A stretch of 16,582 nt of DNA from an uncultured Clostridia bacterium (GCA_910586575.1 CAJUJQ010000068.1:1-16582), one strand, 5' to 3'; positions 7,345 through 15,662 are shown, counted from the first letter of the stretch. Notes: generated from the letters alone by a model not told the origin. Made by a program: numbers and translations.

Positions 7345-7896
7345 TCACCGCAGCGCGCGCCGCCGTGACAAATCATACCGTCTCCGGAAACGTTCCACTT
7401 CCAGTCCGTGTTCCTGATACTGCATCAGCAGCAACGCGCAGGCGCGGCTGTCGCTTCCCGCCTGATGGTGCTCCAACGGGATACCCAGATAATCGCAAAG
7501 CGTGTTCAGCTTGTGGTTGGACAGCTCCGGGAAGCATTTCCGCCCCATTTGCACCGTACAGGCATAGTCGGCGGAATCCTTCCATTCAATCCCGTAGGCC
7601 GCCAGGCACTTGGCGAGCACGCCCATATCGAACGTCGCGTTATGCGCAATCAGCAGCCCGCTGCTGAAAATCGGTTCCAGCGCCGGCCACAGCTCATAAA
7701 AGGCGGGGGCTTTTTCCGCAGCCTCGGGCATGATGCCGGTCAGCTGGATATTAAACCGGTGAAAATAGGTCTCCGGGTTGACCAGCGTGGCAATCTCCTG
7801 CACAATCCGGCCATCCTCGACCACAGTCACACCGATCGCGCTCATCCGGTTATTGGCGCCGTTTGGCGTTTCCACATCAAACGCAATATATCTCAT
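7345..7896 (-). CDS. DEDDh 3'-5' exonuclease (DnaQ-like)
   Basis: A 183-aa exonuclease of the DnaQ/RNase T fold (DNA polymerase III epsilon-like). All catalytic motifs are visible: ExoI FDVET with D7 and E9; ExoII LIAHNATFD with D90; and ExoIII HQAGSDSRA with H144 and D149, the HxAxxD form of the DEDDh class. These residues bind two metal ions and cleave DNA or RNA from the 3' end. The start at 7896 is set by GAGGAGG about 7 nt upstream, and only 10 nt separate it from the histidine kinase stop, so it is the last gene of that operon. It is a stand-alone domain with a basic C-terminal tail (RFRRRYDLSRRR), without polymerase, helicase or BRCT parts. The substrate is unknown; DNA repair or RNA trimming are both possible. 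Confidence 0.88.
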   Translation of the reverse strand: MRYIAFDVETPNGANNRMSAIGVTVVEDGRIVQEIATLVNPETYFHRFNIQLTGIMPEAAEKAPAFYELWPALEPIFSSGLLIAHNATFDMGVLAKCLAAYGIEWKDSADYACTVQMGRKCFPELSNHKLNTLCDYLGIPLEHHQAGSDSRACALLLMQYQEHGLEVERFRRRYDLSRRRALR

Positions 7897-7906
7897 GTTG
7901 TCCTCC

Positions 7907-9019
7907 TCACAATGTCCAGACGGGCAGCTCAATGGTAAAACAGGTTCGGCTATCCGCGCTCTCGGCAGAAATCGTCCCGCCGTGCAGTTCCACCAGCTGC
8001 TTGGCAATCGCCAATCCTAGTCCCGCCCCGCCGTTATGCGTCCCGCGCGAGCTGTCCAGCCGGAAGAACTGCTCAAAAATGCGGTGAAGCTTATCCTTTG
8101 GGATGGTCGGCCCGACATTCCAAAACATAATCGTTAAGGTATGCCCCGTCTGTTCCATCACAATGTGAATCACGCTGTTCGGAAAGCTGTAGTATACGGC
8201 ATTGCGCAGCAGATTGTCGAACACCCGCGCCAGCTTATCCGGGTCGCAGGTGTATTCCACCCTTGGCGGCACCGCGGTTTCACAGGTCAGCCCCTTGTCC
8301 CGCAGCATCGGCTCAAACTCACTCGCCAGCTGCTGCAGCATCCGCGTCAAATCAACCGGAGAGCGTTCCAGCTCAACATGGGTCAGGTTAAAGCGCGTAA
8401 TCTCGAAAAACTCATTGATTAAATCTTCCAGCCGTTCGGCTTTATCGAGCGCGGTTTGGGTGTACCGTTCACGCAGCGCGTCCGAAACCTGCGGTTCATC
8501 CCGCAGCAAAGTCAAATAACCGATTACACTGGTAAGCGGGGTTTTCAAGTCATGCGCCAGGTACACAATCAAGTCATTTTTCCGCTGCTCGGCATCGTGA
8601 GCGGCCATCGCGCTGCGGAGCGCCTGCTCCCGCACCAGATTCAGCTGAGTTTCTACGTCGTGCATCGCTGCCGGAAGCTCAATCGGTGCGCTTCCGGGCG
8701 TCGCAAGCTGCCCTGCGGCATGGACAAGGTCGTCCAGATAGCGTAGCGGCCGGGACAGGAAGCGATAGCTCAGGTAAACCCAGCCGATGACAACGACAAT
8801 CCCATAGGTCCACAGAAAATAATCCCTGAAAAAGGTCAGAATTCCATAAGCAATTTCGTTCCCGTGCCAGACAAAGCTGCCAAAAAAGTCGTAGCAGAAA
8901 AGACCAGACACACCGACGCCAACCGCCCACGCAATCAGCGACAGCAAATATTTGAGCATCAGCTCCCGAATGATACCCGTCCGGTAATGCTTTTCTTTCG
9001 TTTGGGTGATTTTATTCAA
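7907..9019 (-). CDS. VanS-like sensor histidine kinase
   Basis: A membrane sensor kinase of 370 aa from TTG 9019, which overlaps the response-regulator stop by 8 nt (translational coupling). An ATG at 8959 (350 aa, GGGAG close upstream) is the alternative; the ATG at 9100 would overlap the regulator by almost 90 nt and is unlikely. There are two membrane segments (about 24-43 and 69-85) with a short external loop of roughly 25 residues, then a HAMP-like linker. The HisKA H-box is YLAHDLKTPLTSVIGYL with phospho-acceptor H156. The ATPase domain has the N-box (FDNLLRNAVYYS), G1 (NVGPTIP) and G2 (GGAGLGLAIAKQL). The H-box context is typical of VanS relatives. No van resistance genes are nearby, so the signal is unknown; an envelope cue is an inference from the polysaccharide neighbours. 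Confidence 0.9.
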   Translation of the reverse strand: MNKITQTKEKHYRTGIIRELMLKYLLSLIAWAVGVGVSGLFCYDFFGSFVWHGNEIAYGILTFFRDYFLWTYGIVVVIGWVYLSYRFLSRPLRYLDDLVHAAGQLATPGSAPIELPAAMHDVETQLNLVREQALRSAMAAHDAEQRKNDLIVYLAHDLKTPLTSVIGYLTLLRDEPQVSDALRERYTQTALDKAERLEDLINEFFEITRFNLTHVELERSPVDLTRMLQQLASEFEPMLRDKGLTCETAVPPRVEYTCDPDKLARVFDNLLRNAVYYSFPNSVIHIVMEQTGHTLTIMFWNVGPTIPKDKLHRIFEQFFRLDSSRGTHNGGAGLGLAIAKQLVELHGGTISAESADSRTCFTIELPVWTL

Positions 9020-9704
9020 TGGTGTAGCCCACCCCCCAGACCGTTTTGATAAACCGTGGTTTCCGGCTCGGCTCATGCATTTTTTCACGCAGGCGGGCAA
9101 TATGGCTCATGACGGTATTGTTGCTGTCCAGGTATTTTTCGCCCCAGACCGCCTCGAATAGCTCCTCGCTGGAAACGACCTTCCCGCGATTCTGGCACAG
9201 ATACCATAAAATCGAGAATTCAATCGGTGTCAGCTGCAATTCCTCGTCAAAAAGCGTACATTTATGGGTCTGGTTGGAGATTTGCAGGCCGCGAAAATCG
9301 TATTCCTCGGGCGGTTTGCCGGCATGCTCGGCCTGGTTATAGCGGATGAACCGCCGCAGTTGGGTCTTAACCCGCGCGACCAGCTCCAACGGGTTAAACG
9401 GCTTTGTAATATAGTCGTCCGCGCCGAGCGTCAGGCCCATGATTTTATCCATATCCTCAACCTTTGCGGTCAGCATAATAATCGGAAAAAGGTAGTCCTT
9501 CCGGATTTCCTGGCACAGCGCAAAGCCGTCCATATCCGGCAGCATCACATCGAGCACCGCCAGGTCGGGTGGGTCCCGGCGCACGCCTGCCAGCGCATCC
9601 GCCGCGCAGCCGAACTTTTCCACCGAAAAGCCCTCGTTTGTCAGATAAACCTCAACCAGCTCCGCAATCGCCGCCTCATCATCTACCACAAAAATACGCT
9701 GCAT
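9012..9704 (-). CDS. VanR/OmpR-family response regulator
   Basis: A 230-aa response regulator. The receiver has acidic residues D8/D9, phospho-acceptor D52 (LAVLDVMLPDMDG), T79 and K101. The C-terminal OmpR/PhoB winged helix (about 130-230) includes LTPIEFSILWYLCQNRGKVV, a recognition-helix region around NTVMSHIARLREKM, and the terminal wing TVWGVGYTIE. Overall it resembles the VanR group. The ribosome binding site GGGAGG lies about 8 nt upstream, and an extended -10 promoter sits just before it, so it heads the regulator-kinase-exonuclease operon. Its regulon cannot be read from the sequence; the polysaccharide genes upstream on the same strand are natural candidates, but no direct-repeat operator was identified. 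Confidence 0.92.
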   Translation of the reverse strand: MQRIFVVDDEAAIAELVEVYLTNEGFSVEKFGCAADALAGVRRDPPDLAVLDVMLPDMDGFALCQEIRKDYLFPIIMLTAKVEDMDKIMGLTLGADDYITKPFNPLELVARVKTQLRRFIRYNQAEHAGKPPEEYDFRGLQISNQTHKCTLFDEELQLTPIEFSILWYLCQNRGKVVSSEELFEAVWGEKYLDSNNTVMSHIARLREKMHEPSRKPRFIKTVWGVGYTIE

Positions 9705-9724
9705 TTTCTCGCCTCCCAGCTTCC

Positions 9725-9730
9725 ATTATA
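9725..9730 (-). promoter_or_regulatory. extended -10 promoter for the two-component operon
   Basis: On the minus strand the sequence reads TGTTATAAT, a perfect TATAAT with a TGn extension. The -35 is poor (TTGCAT at 16 nt). The implied transcription start near 9718 gives a leader of only about 14 nt, just enough for the Shine-Dalgarno at 9712-9716. Confidence 0.45.
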
Positions 9731-9835
9731 ACAGATTTTCCCCTGCATGCAAGCCTAAAGGCTCCATATTTTTGTCATCTCAACACGCCATCCCAACGAA
9801 TTGGCGGTCAGTGGAAATGTTCTGTTTTGACCCAT

Positions 9836-10948
9836 TTATACGGGTACTCCGGATGGCAGCATGGACAAATACTGTTCCATCACCTGCGGAAATACCTCGT
9901 CCAGCCCATAATGTCCGATATTTGATTTTGCGGCTTCCGCAAGTGACCGGCGCAGCTCCGGCGCGTCCAGCAGGCGCTGAATCTGACCGGCGCATGCACC
10001 GCTGTCACCATAAGGGTACAGAAGCCCCGTCCGTCCATCCTCGATTAAATCGGTATGCCCCTTGACAGCACTGGCGACGACCGGAAGCCCGGCATACATC
10101 GCCTCCATCACGTTAAAGGGCAGCCCCTCGCTTCTGCTGGCGGTCACAGCAACGTCCGCCGCCGCATACCATGGTATCATATCCCGCTGATGCCCCGGAA
10201 AGAATACGCGGCCTGTCAGCCCCAAAGAGGCCACCAGCTCTTCACACGTTTGCCGTGTCGCGCCCTCCCCCGCCAGAAGCAGAACGGCTCTGTCCGGCAG
10301 CGCCTGCATCGCACGAATCAGAACCGGCTGGCTTTTCCGCTTGGAAAACTCCGCCGCATAAAGCAGCACAAACGCGTCCTCCGGAATGCCGTGCGCCGCC
10401 CGGAAGCCCGGCTGCTGCGCCCGGTCAAACCGCGAAAAATCTACGCCGACCCCTGGGATTTCCACTACGCGTTTGCCCAGGCGGAAGCGGGACGCAAGCT
10501 CGGAATCCCAACGGTTCATTGTCAGCAGCAAATCGGTCTGCGGAGCCATCCATTGCTCGGCGGCAAGCAGCAGCTTCCGTTTTATGTAAGGCGTCTGCTC
10601 GTCGAACAGATAGCCATGCACCATGTTAATGAGCGGCGGACGTTCCCGCAGCCCTGCCAGTGCTAAACGGGTAAAAAACGCCGCCAGCGAAGTATGCGTT
10701 ACAATCAAATCATACTGTTCCGCCCGGATTTTCTCCCGCAGCATCGCCATTGCCCGGAAATTTTTCGGGGAGGACATCGACTTTTCCAGCGGCAGGTGGA
10801 TGGTTTCCGCCAGGTACGGCACAAAGGCCGGTACACCCCCGCACGCCGCGTGAAGTGTCCGGCCCTGCTCCGCAAAAGAATGTAAATATGGCAGGTGGAA
10901 GTTCAAAAGATGGGAATACGTGGAGGCGGTGAACAGGATTTTTTCCAT
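9836..10948 (-). CDS. GT4-family glycosyltransferase
   Basis: A 370-aa GT-B fold glycosyltransferase. The N-terminal domain begins MEKILFTASTYSHLLNFHLPYL and contains VTHTSLAAFFTRLA and NMVHGYLFDE, typical of EpsD/WbpJ-like polysaccharide enzymes. The C-terminal domain has YAAEFSKRKSQPVLI, then FFPGHQRDMIPWYAAADVAVTASRSEGLPFNVMEAMYAGLPVV. The EX7E motif (E274 and E282) of family GT4 retaining enzymes is intact. It would add a sugar from a nucleotide donor to a lipid-linked intermediate on the cytoplasmic face. The start is supported by AAGGAGG. Only 19 nt separate it from the sugar-phosphate transferase, so it is the second sugar-adding step of the same operon. The sugar specificity is not readable. 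Confidence 0.9.
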   Translation of the reverse strand: MEKILFTASTYSHLLNFHLPYLHSFAEQGRTLHAACGGVPAFVPYLAETIHLPLEKSMSSPKNFRAMAMLREKIRAEQYDLIVTHTSLAAFFTRLALAGLRERPPLINMVHGYLFDEQTPYIKRKLLLAAEQWMAPQTDLLLTMNRWDSELASRFRLGKRVVEIPGVGVDFSRFDRAQQPGFRAAHGIPEDAFVLLYAAEFSKRKSQPVLIRAMQALPDRAVLLLAGEGATRQTCEELVASLGLTGRVFFPGHQRDMIPWYAAADVAVTASRSEGLPFNVMEAMYAGLPVVASAVKGHTDLIEDGRTGLLYPYGDSGACAGQIQRLLDAPELRRSLAEAAKSNIGHYGLDEVFPQVMEQYLSMLPSGVPV

Positions 10949-10967
10949 AACGTTGTTCCTCCTTCCC

Positions 10968-12359
10968 TCAAATCAGATGCTCACTATTGAGGAATTTGCC
11001 CTTGAATACGGTTAAAAACAAAATTTTCAGGTCGAAAAGCAGGCTCCAATGCTCGATATAATAGATATCGTGCTCAATACGCTCCTTGATGGAGGTATCC
11101 CCCCGCAGGCCGTTCACCTGTGCCCAGCCGGTGATGCCCGGGCGCACCTGGTGCTTGACCATGTACAGCGGGATGTCCTCCTTGAACTGCTCCACATAAT
11201 ACGGCACCTCGGGGCGCGGCCCGACCAAGCTCATGTCCCCCCGCAGCACGTTGAAAAACTGCGGGAACTCGTCCAGCGAACACTTGCGCATGAATGCGCC
11301 AAAACGGGTTTTGCGGCTGTCCTGATCGCTGCTCCAACCGGTATCCTGGCGTTTATTAACCCGCATTGAGCGGAATTTGTACATATAAAAGGTATGCTTG
11401 TCCTGTCCCACGCGCTTCTGACGGAAAATCACCGGCCCCGGAGAGGTCAGCTTCACGCCAATTGCGCACGCCAGCATAATCGGCGAAGTCAAAATAATCA
11501 GAACCAGTGAGCCGACAATATCAATCACACGTTTACAAAACGCGTTCGCCAAGTTGTCTAACGGGATACGCCGGATGTTCAGCAACGGGATGCCGTCCAG
11601 CTCATCAAACTGAGGCTTGGAGGACATATAGCGCGCATAAGTCGGAATAATCGACAGTTTGATTCCTGCCTTTTCACAAGCCATAATCACCTGTGGCGTC
11701 CAATGATCTTCCTCCGGTTCCACCGCGCAGATTACCTCATCCAGGTTTTGCACGTCGATCACGGCTTCCAACTTTTCAAACCCGCCCAGATATGCCGGCA
11801 TTCTTGCCAGCTTCATCCGGTTCGCGGAAATATACCCGATCGGATGGTATCCCAGCTCCCGGTCGGCGTACACAGCCCGTAAATAGTCCTGCGCCGCCTG
11901 TCCGCTGCCCAGAATCAGGATATGTTTCAGGTTATAACCACGCTGCCGGAAATAACGCAGCGCCTTACGCAGGGCAATCCGCTTGCAGCTGAGCGCGCCG
12001 GAGCTTATCACGAAGAACAGCGCCAGCGTCCAACGGGAATAGTGCATCCCGTGGTTGACAAACAGCACGCTCAGCAGGATGGCCATCACCAGCCCCCCAG
12101 CCAGCCAGATGCGCGGCAGTTCCCTGCGCAGCGGAATCCTGCGGAAGGACTGGTACAGGCCAAAGGATGCATAAATAAACAGCTGTGCCGCTGTCAGCAG
12201 GAAATCAAGCCGGATATACTGTACCAGCGGCACCGTAATCACGCCGTTCGGAAGGATGTAAAAACGGATCCAAAACGCCAGCGGCAGCGACAGAAAAATC
12301 AGGAACCCGTCACTAATCACATGCAGCCGGTTGAACAGCTGCTGATTTTCTTTTATCAT
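10968..12359 (-). CDS. undecaprenyl-phosphate sugar-1-phosphate transferase (WcaJ-like)
   Basis: A 463-aa polyisoprenyl-phosphate hexose-1-phosphate transferase that loads the first sugar phosphate onto undecaprenyl phosphate. It has four N-terminal membrane segments (about 13-32, 48-66, 84-102, 109-125), a Rossmann-like CoA-binding_3 domain starting at ILILGSGQAAQDYL (148-161), a fifth hydrophobic segment (about 278-302), and the bacterial sugar transferase domain. Signature blocks are GPVIFRQKRVG (308-318), KFRSM (328-332), LDEFPQFFNVLRGDMSLVGP (362-381), PRPEVP and RPGITGWAQVNG (406-417); the catalytic D363/E364 pair is present. The start codon overlaps the stop of the upstream gene as ATGA, so translation is coupled. 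Relatives use UDP-glucose or UDP-galactose; which applies here is unknown. Confidence 0.93.
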   Translation of the reverse strand: MIKENQQLFNRLHVISDGFLIFLSLPLAFWIRFYILPNGVITVPLVQYIRLDFLLTAAQLFIYASFGLYQSFRRIPLRRELPRIWLAGGLVMAILLSVLFVNHGMHYSRWTLALFFVISSGALSCKRIALRKALRYFRQRGYNLKHILILGSGQAAQDYLRAVYADRELGYHPIGYISANRMKLARMPAYLGGFEKLEAVIDVQNLDEVICAVEPEEDHWTPQVIMACEKAGIKLSIIPTYARYMSSKPQFDELDGIPLLNIRRIPLDNLANAFCKRVIDIVGSLVLIILTSPIMLACAIGVKLTSPGPVIFRQKRVGQDKHTFYMYKFRSMRVNKRQDTGWSSDQDSRKTRFGAFMRKCSLDEFPQFFNVLRGDMSLVGPRPEVPYYVEQFKEDIPLYMVKHQVRPGITGWAQVNGLRGDTSIKERIEHDIYYIEHWSLLFDLKILFLTVFKGKFLNSEHLI

Positions 12360-14653
12360 GCGCCGGTTCCCTGCATCCGGGCAATGAACGCTTCGTTTTG
12401 TTCGGTCAGCGTAATCGTGCCAAGGTTATTCTTGTTCCATTCCTCCCGCATCCGGGCAAGCTCCGCAACCCCTTCCCGAAAAACAGGCGTGTTCTGCTCG
12501 TATACTTCCATCACGTCCAACAGATCCTGCCAGGCGAAATGGTTCGACGCCTGATACACCACATATTGCTTTGCCATTTCCATTGCTTTCTCCGTGCGAC
12601 CGGTTGCCAGGTAATACTCTGTCAGGCAGTACGGCGCGGAGTAGGAGCCTTTCCGTTCCAGACGCTCGGCGTAACGATCCGCTTTTTGACGGGTTTCGTC
12701 GTCTGTGTCATAATCAATCGTGTAATAAAGATAATTTTCCAAATGCTTTTGCCATTGAAAGCGATCCAGACGCGCAGCTTCCTCATAATCAGCCGGTTCC
12801 CCGCCTGCCGCGATGTTCTGCGCCGCGACATTCATGCCCAGGAAAATTCCAAACACAAACAATAGCGCCGTCCAGCTTAAAAGGATGCCTGCACGGATAC
12901 GGCTTTCCCGCAGCGGTTTCAGCATGGGCAGCGCACTGCCGCAGCAATCGTTAATCGCCGCAAACATACCGAAAGCCATTGGCAAATAGGTATAGGTTGA
13001 GAAAACCATTTCGGTCAGGACGTGTCCCGCAATGAACGCCAGCGCGCCGCCCAACGCAGGCGCCAGCAGAACGCCCTGCCGTCTGCCAAACCATACAGCC
13101 GCCGCCAGCACCGCAAGCATTCCAATAAAAACCAAGCCGCCAATAATGCCGGTATCCACCAGCGACTGAATATAATGGTTATGCGCGTAACGGGTCGAAT
13201 AGAAAAAGTCCTGAACGCTGAACAGGCCGTTTTCGTAAGCGCCGAGCCCGGAACCAATTACCGGACTGCGAAGGAACAGTTTCATCCCGTTTTCAAAGAA
13301 GGAGAACCGCTGGATTGCGTTTTGATTTGCCCAAAGCCCCTGCAGCCGGTTTGCAATAAACCCAGGAAGCAGCCGGTATTTGAGCGGCAAAGAAGCAGAA
13401 CCCTGTTCGTTCCCATACGCAACGCGCTCCAGGCGAACGGCTTCCTCTGCGGTAAAATTAAAATAGACGATGGTACTGTCGTCCGGAACAGTGAACGCCG
13501 CACCGTCCAGCGCCCCCTCATACAGCACCATTGAAGTATGCATCACGGTGTCTATGCGGTTCTGGGTTTCAATCATGATATGAACCGCACCGTCCGTCTC
13601 CGCAACCATCTGATATGCACCCGGCTCCGGGTAATCGGCGCGCCTCAGCGTCTCACCCTGCCCAAGCGAAATCCCATCAGTCCATTGGAAGGCCGCTACG
13701 AAGAAAACAGCTGCGGCAGCCGCCAGAACAGCGGCAGCACCAGCAATCGCTTTCCCGTTTAGGCGCGCCGCAAGCGGACAGCCCACGAAATAATCCAGCA
13801 GGCACAGCATCAACGCCCCTAGCACCATACAAACCAGCGGCACAGGGCGCACACCATTCCATTCCGAAAAAGAGGTTATGGAAATCGGGAACGCCATTAG
13901 CAAAGTAACAATCAATGTTTCCGCCATGAGCAGCAACAGGCGGATACGCCGTCCCTTCTGCTCCAACAAAAGGTATACGGCAAACGCCAAAACAATCGCC
14001 GCAATTGCGCCCATACTAAAAGACAGCACAAAAGCCAGCGAATTGATAAACAGGAGCACGATATGAACCGCCCGCTCCCGGCTGTTTTCGGAGGATACCG
14101 CCAGCCCCAGCCCCATCAGAACCGCAATGCCGATAAAACCGGCGAATACGTTTGGGTTCAGGAACATAGAAGTCAGGCGAATCCCCGGTTCAACCCCGGG
14201 CAGATTCTGGTAGTCCCCGGAAACCTGTCCCAAATAATCAAGTATCGGCGTACTAATCAAGCGGGTCGCAAGCATATCAATACTAACCACCGAGGACAGC
14301 GCTGCCGCGCCCGTCAGCACCACAGCGATTTGCCTTCCGTCCGTGCAAAACGCAAGCAGCGACAAAGCCAGACAGAAGGATGCCAATATGCGCAGGAACT
14401 CAGTCAGTGCGTAGCCAGGCGCAACCGCATAAAAACAGGAAACGCCGTCCAACAGCACCATCAGGCTGACCGCAATGAGGGGCGGCCTGACCTGGTCACG
14501 CAGCTTGGAATAAAAAAGGAAAACCACCGAGAATGCTGCCGCGAGCAACAATATGGATATCCGTTTCAGCGACGCCGAAACGCAAAAGCAGTCAATAAAG
14601 AAAAACAGGACCGACCCAAACAACAGCATTACGGGCGTAAGTTTTTTCGCCAT
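12356..14653 (-). CDS. O-antigen ligase / Wzy-type polymerase with C-terminal TPR-like region
   Basis: A 765-aa membrane protein of the O-antigen ligase/polymerase family, acting on lipid-linked polysaccharide outside the membrane. ATG 14653 is chosen because AAAGGTGA lies 7-9 nt upstream; an in-frame GTG at 14665 is too close to it. There are around a dozen hydrophobic segments. Family landmarks are SMFLNPNVFAG (162-172), FENGMKLFLRSPVIGSGLGAYE (453-474) and the Wzy_C-like RYAHNHYIQSLVDTGIIGG (488-506). A hydrophilic insert of about 130 residues (325-455) with a beta-rich look lies between membrane segments, probably outside. After the last membrane segment (about 587-608), residues 615-740 look like helical TPR repeats (AMEMAKQYVVYQ...). 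It is first in the three-gene polysaccharide operon. Polymerase versus ligase cannot be decided. Confidence 0.85.
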   Translation of the reverse strand: MAKKLTPVMLLFGSVLFFFIDCFCVSASLKRISILLLAAAFSVVFLFYSKLRDQVRPPLIAVSLMVLLDGVSCFYAVAPGYALTEFLRILASFCLALSLLAFCTDGRQIAVVLTGAAALSSVVSIDMLATRLISTPILDYLGQVSGDYQNLPGVEPGIRLTSMFLNPNVFAGFIGIAVLMGLGLAVSSENSRERAVHIVLLFINSLAFVLSFSMGAIAAIVLAFAVYLLLEQKGRRIRLLLLMAETLIVTLLMAFPISITSFSEWNGVRPVPLVCMVLGALMLCLLDYFVGCPLAARLNGKAIAGAAAVLAAAAAVFFVAAFQWTDGISLGQGETLRRADYPEPGAYQMVAETDGAVHIMIETQNRIDTVMHTSMVLYEGALDGAAFTVPDDSTIVYFNFTAEEAVRLERVAYGNEQGSASLPLKYRLLPGFIANRLQGLWANQNAIQRFSFFENGMKLFLRSPVIGSGLGAYENGLFSVQDFFYSTRYAHNHYIQSLVDTGIIGGLVFIGMLAVLAAAVWFGRRQGVLLAPALGGALAFIAGHVLTEMVFSTYTYLPMAFGMFAAINDCCGSALPMLKPLRESRIRAGILLSWTALLFVFGIFLGMNVAAQNIAAGGEPADYEEAARLDRFQWQKHLENYLYYTIDYDTDDETRQKADRYAERLERKGSYSAPYCLTEYYLATGRTEKAMEMAKQYVVYQASNHFAWQDLLDVMEVYEQNTPVFREGVAELARMREEWNKNNLGTITLTEQNEAFIARMQGTGA

Positions 14654-14675
14654 GTTTCGTATCACCTTTCATATC

Positions 14676-14738
14676 ATAAAACAGGAAAGCCGCACGCCGG
14701 GTGCAACCGGAAACATTCCAGTGTACCAAGCGTGCGGC
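14676..14738 (-). terminator. GC-rich hairpin followed by U-rich tract (terminator or attenuator)
   Basis: GCCGCACGC (14738-14730 on minus) pairs perfectly with GCGTGCGGC (14697-14689) across a 32-nt loop. It is followed by TTTCCTGTTTTA on the minus strand. It sits between the surface-protein gene and the polysaccharide operon, about 25 nt before the latter's ribosome binding site, so it could reduce or condition readthrough. Confidence 0.5.
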
Positions 14739-14740
14739 CC

Positions 14741-14786
14741 TTCTCCCAGCCCTTCCCCGGACTGAACCGACGAAAGGCTGGGAGAA
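14741..14786 (-). repeat. second inverted repeat in the same gap
   Basis: TTCTCCCAGCC (14741-14751) and GGCTGGGAGAA (14776-14786) are perfectly complementary over 11 nt with a 24-nt loop. A small GGGGC-CGAA-GCCCC hairpin (14791-14804) and an imperfect CGCGGCC/GGTCGCG stem (about 14824-14845) follow toward the surface-protein stop. There is no T-run, so these are structured 3' UTR or leader elements of unknown role. Confidence 0.6.
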
Positions 14787-14862
14787 AGGCGGGGCCGAAG
14801 CCCCTCCTTCCTGCACCACCCCCGCGACCTGACAAGAGGCCGCGAAAGGATGGATGTAAATT

Positions 14863-15633
14863 TTAGGCGATGCGGATCGTAGCACTGCCGGTCAAGGTGA
14901 TCGTTACCTTGCCGTCAGCAAATACAGCATCCTCAATCACGGTCTCGGTGCCGTCCTCAGCTACCAGGTAGACAACTGCGCCTTCCTTCGCCGGGACAGA
15001 AACCTTCAGGCCGCCGTTAACAGCAACAGCCGCGCCGTCAGCAGCAACAGTGATAGCGATCTTGTCGCCGTCAGCCTTTGCGGTGATGGAAACGGTGGTC
15101 GCAGAACCAGCGATAGCAGCCAGATCAGCATTGCTGATGGTGATCTCAGCAACCGGGCTGGAAACGGTCAGGTCAGAACCGGTCTTGCTGGCCAGGTCAG
15201 CCAGGGCAGCCGCCGGGATTTCAGCAACAACCTCAGTTGCGGTGGAAGCCGCAGCTACGTTCAGCACGATAACGTCGCTGTCAGCAGCCTGGGTAGCCAG
15301 GGAAGCAACAGCCTCAGCGGTCATCTTAGCGGTAGCGGTGGTGCCAGAAGCCTCAACAGCTACGTCAACCTTTGCAACGGTCTTGCCGTCAGCGGTGGTA
15401 GTGGTCTCAACCTTAACCTCGGTAGACGGAGTCTCCGGGGTGGTTGCCGCAGGCTTCTTGTCGCCAGCCTCCGGACGATCCGGACGATCTTTATCGGCTC
15501 CTTCGGTAATGCACCCGTTGGCGCAATTATTGTCCAGCGCCGTCTTGTCGTCGCCGCTTGCGAATGCGGAAATCGGCAGCATTGCTGCTACCATGCCAAG
15601 CACGATCAGCTTGGCAAGCGTTTGCTTTTTCAT
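14863..15633 (-). CDS. secreted S-layer-type surface protein lacking SLH domains
   Basis: A 256-aa exported protein. The start is supported by AGGAGA at 15643-15648. A clear signal peptide (MKKQTLAKLIVLGMVAAMLP...) has a likely cut after AFA, residue 25. A Cys pair (C37, C41) and a charged, Pro/Thr-rich linker (DKDRPDRPEAGDKKP, TTPETPSTE) follow. Residues about 70-256 are Ala/Val/Thr-rich beta repeats. The ending, VYLVAEDGTETVIEDAVFADG then VTITLTGSATIRIA, resembles the segment that in clostridial surface proteins precedes SLH cell-wall anchors, but here the protein simply stops. There is no LPXTG or membrane anchor, so it may be released, or held by partners. It lies upstream of the polysaccharide operon on the same strand. 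Function unknown; surface location is the firm part. Confidence 0.8.
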   Translation of the reverse strand: MKKQTLAKLIVLGMVAAMLPISAFASGDDKTALDNNCANGCITEGADKDRPDRPEAGDKKPAATTPETPSTEVKVETTTTADGKTVAKVDVAVEASGTTATAKMTAEAVASLATQAADSDVIVLNVAAASTATEVVAEIPAAALADLASKTGSDLTVSSPVAEITISNADLAAIAGSATTVSITAKADGDKIAITVAADGAAVAVNGGLKVSVPAKEGAVVYLVAEDGTETVIEDAVFADGKVTITLTGSATIRIA

Positions 15634-15662
15634 GGTTTGATGTCTCCTAACAATAAAATATG

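Noticed and set aside
7907..9704. Vancomycin resistance locus
   Set aside because: The regulator and kinase resemble VanR/VanS, but no vanH, ligase, vanX, vanY or vanT gene is in the window.
14063..14866. 267-codon plus-strand frame antisense to the O-antigen ligase gene
   Set aside because: Gln/Arg/Asn-rich composition typical of antisense shadows, no ribosome binding site.
15050..15640. 196-codon plus-strand frame antisense to the surface-protein gene
   Set aside because: Low-complexity Ala/Ser/Val reading of the repetitive surface-protein DNA; the minus frame has a signal peptide and ribosome binding site.
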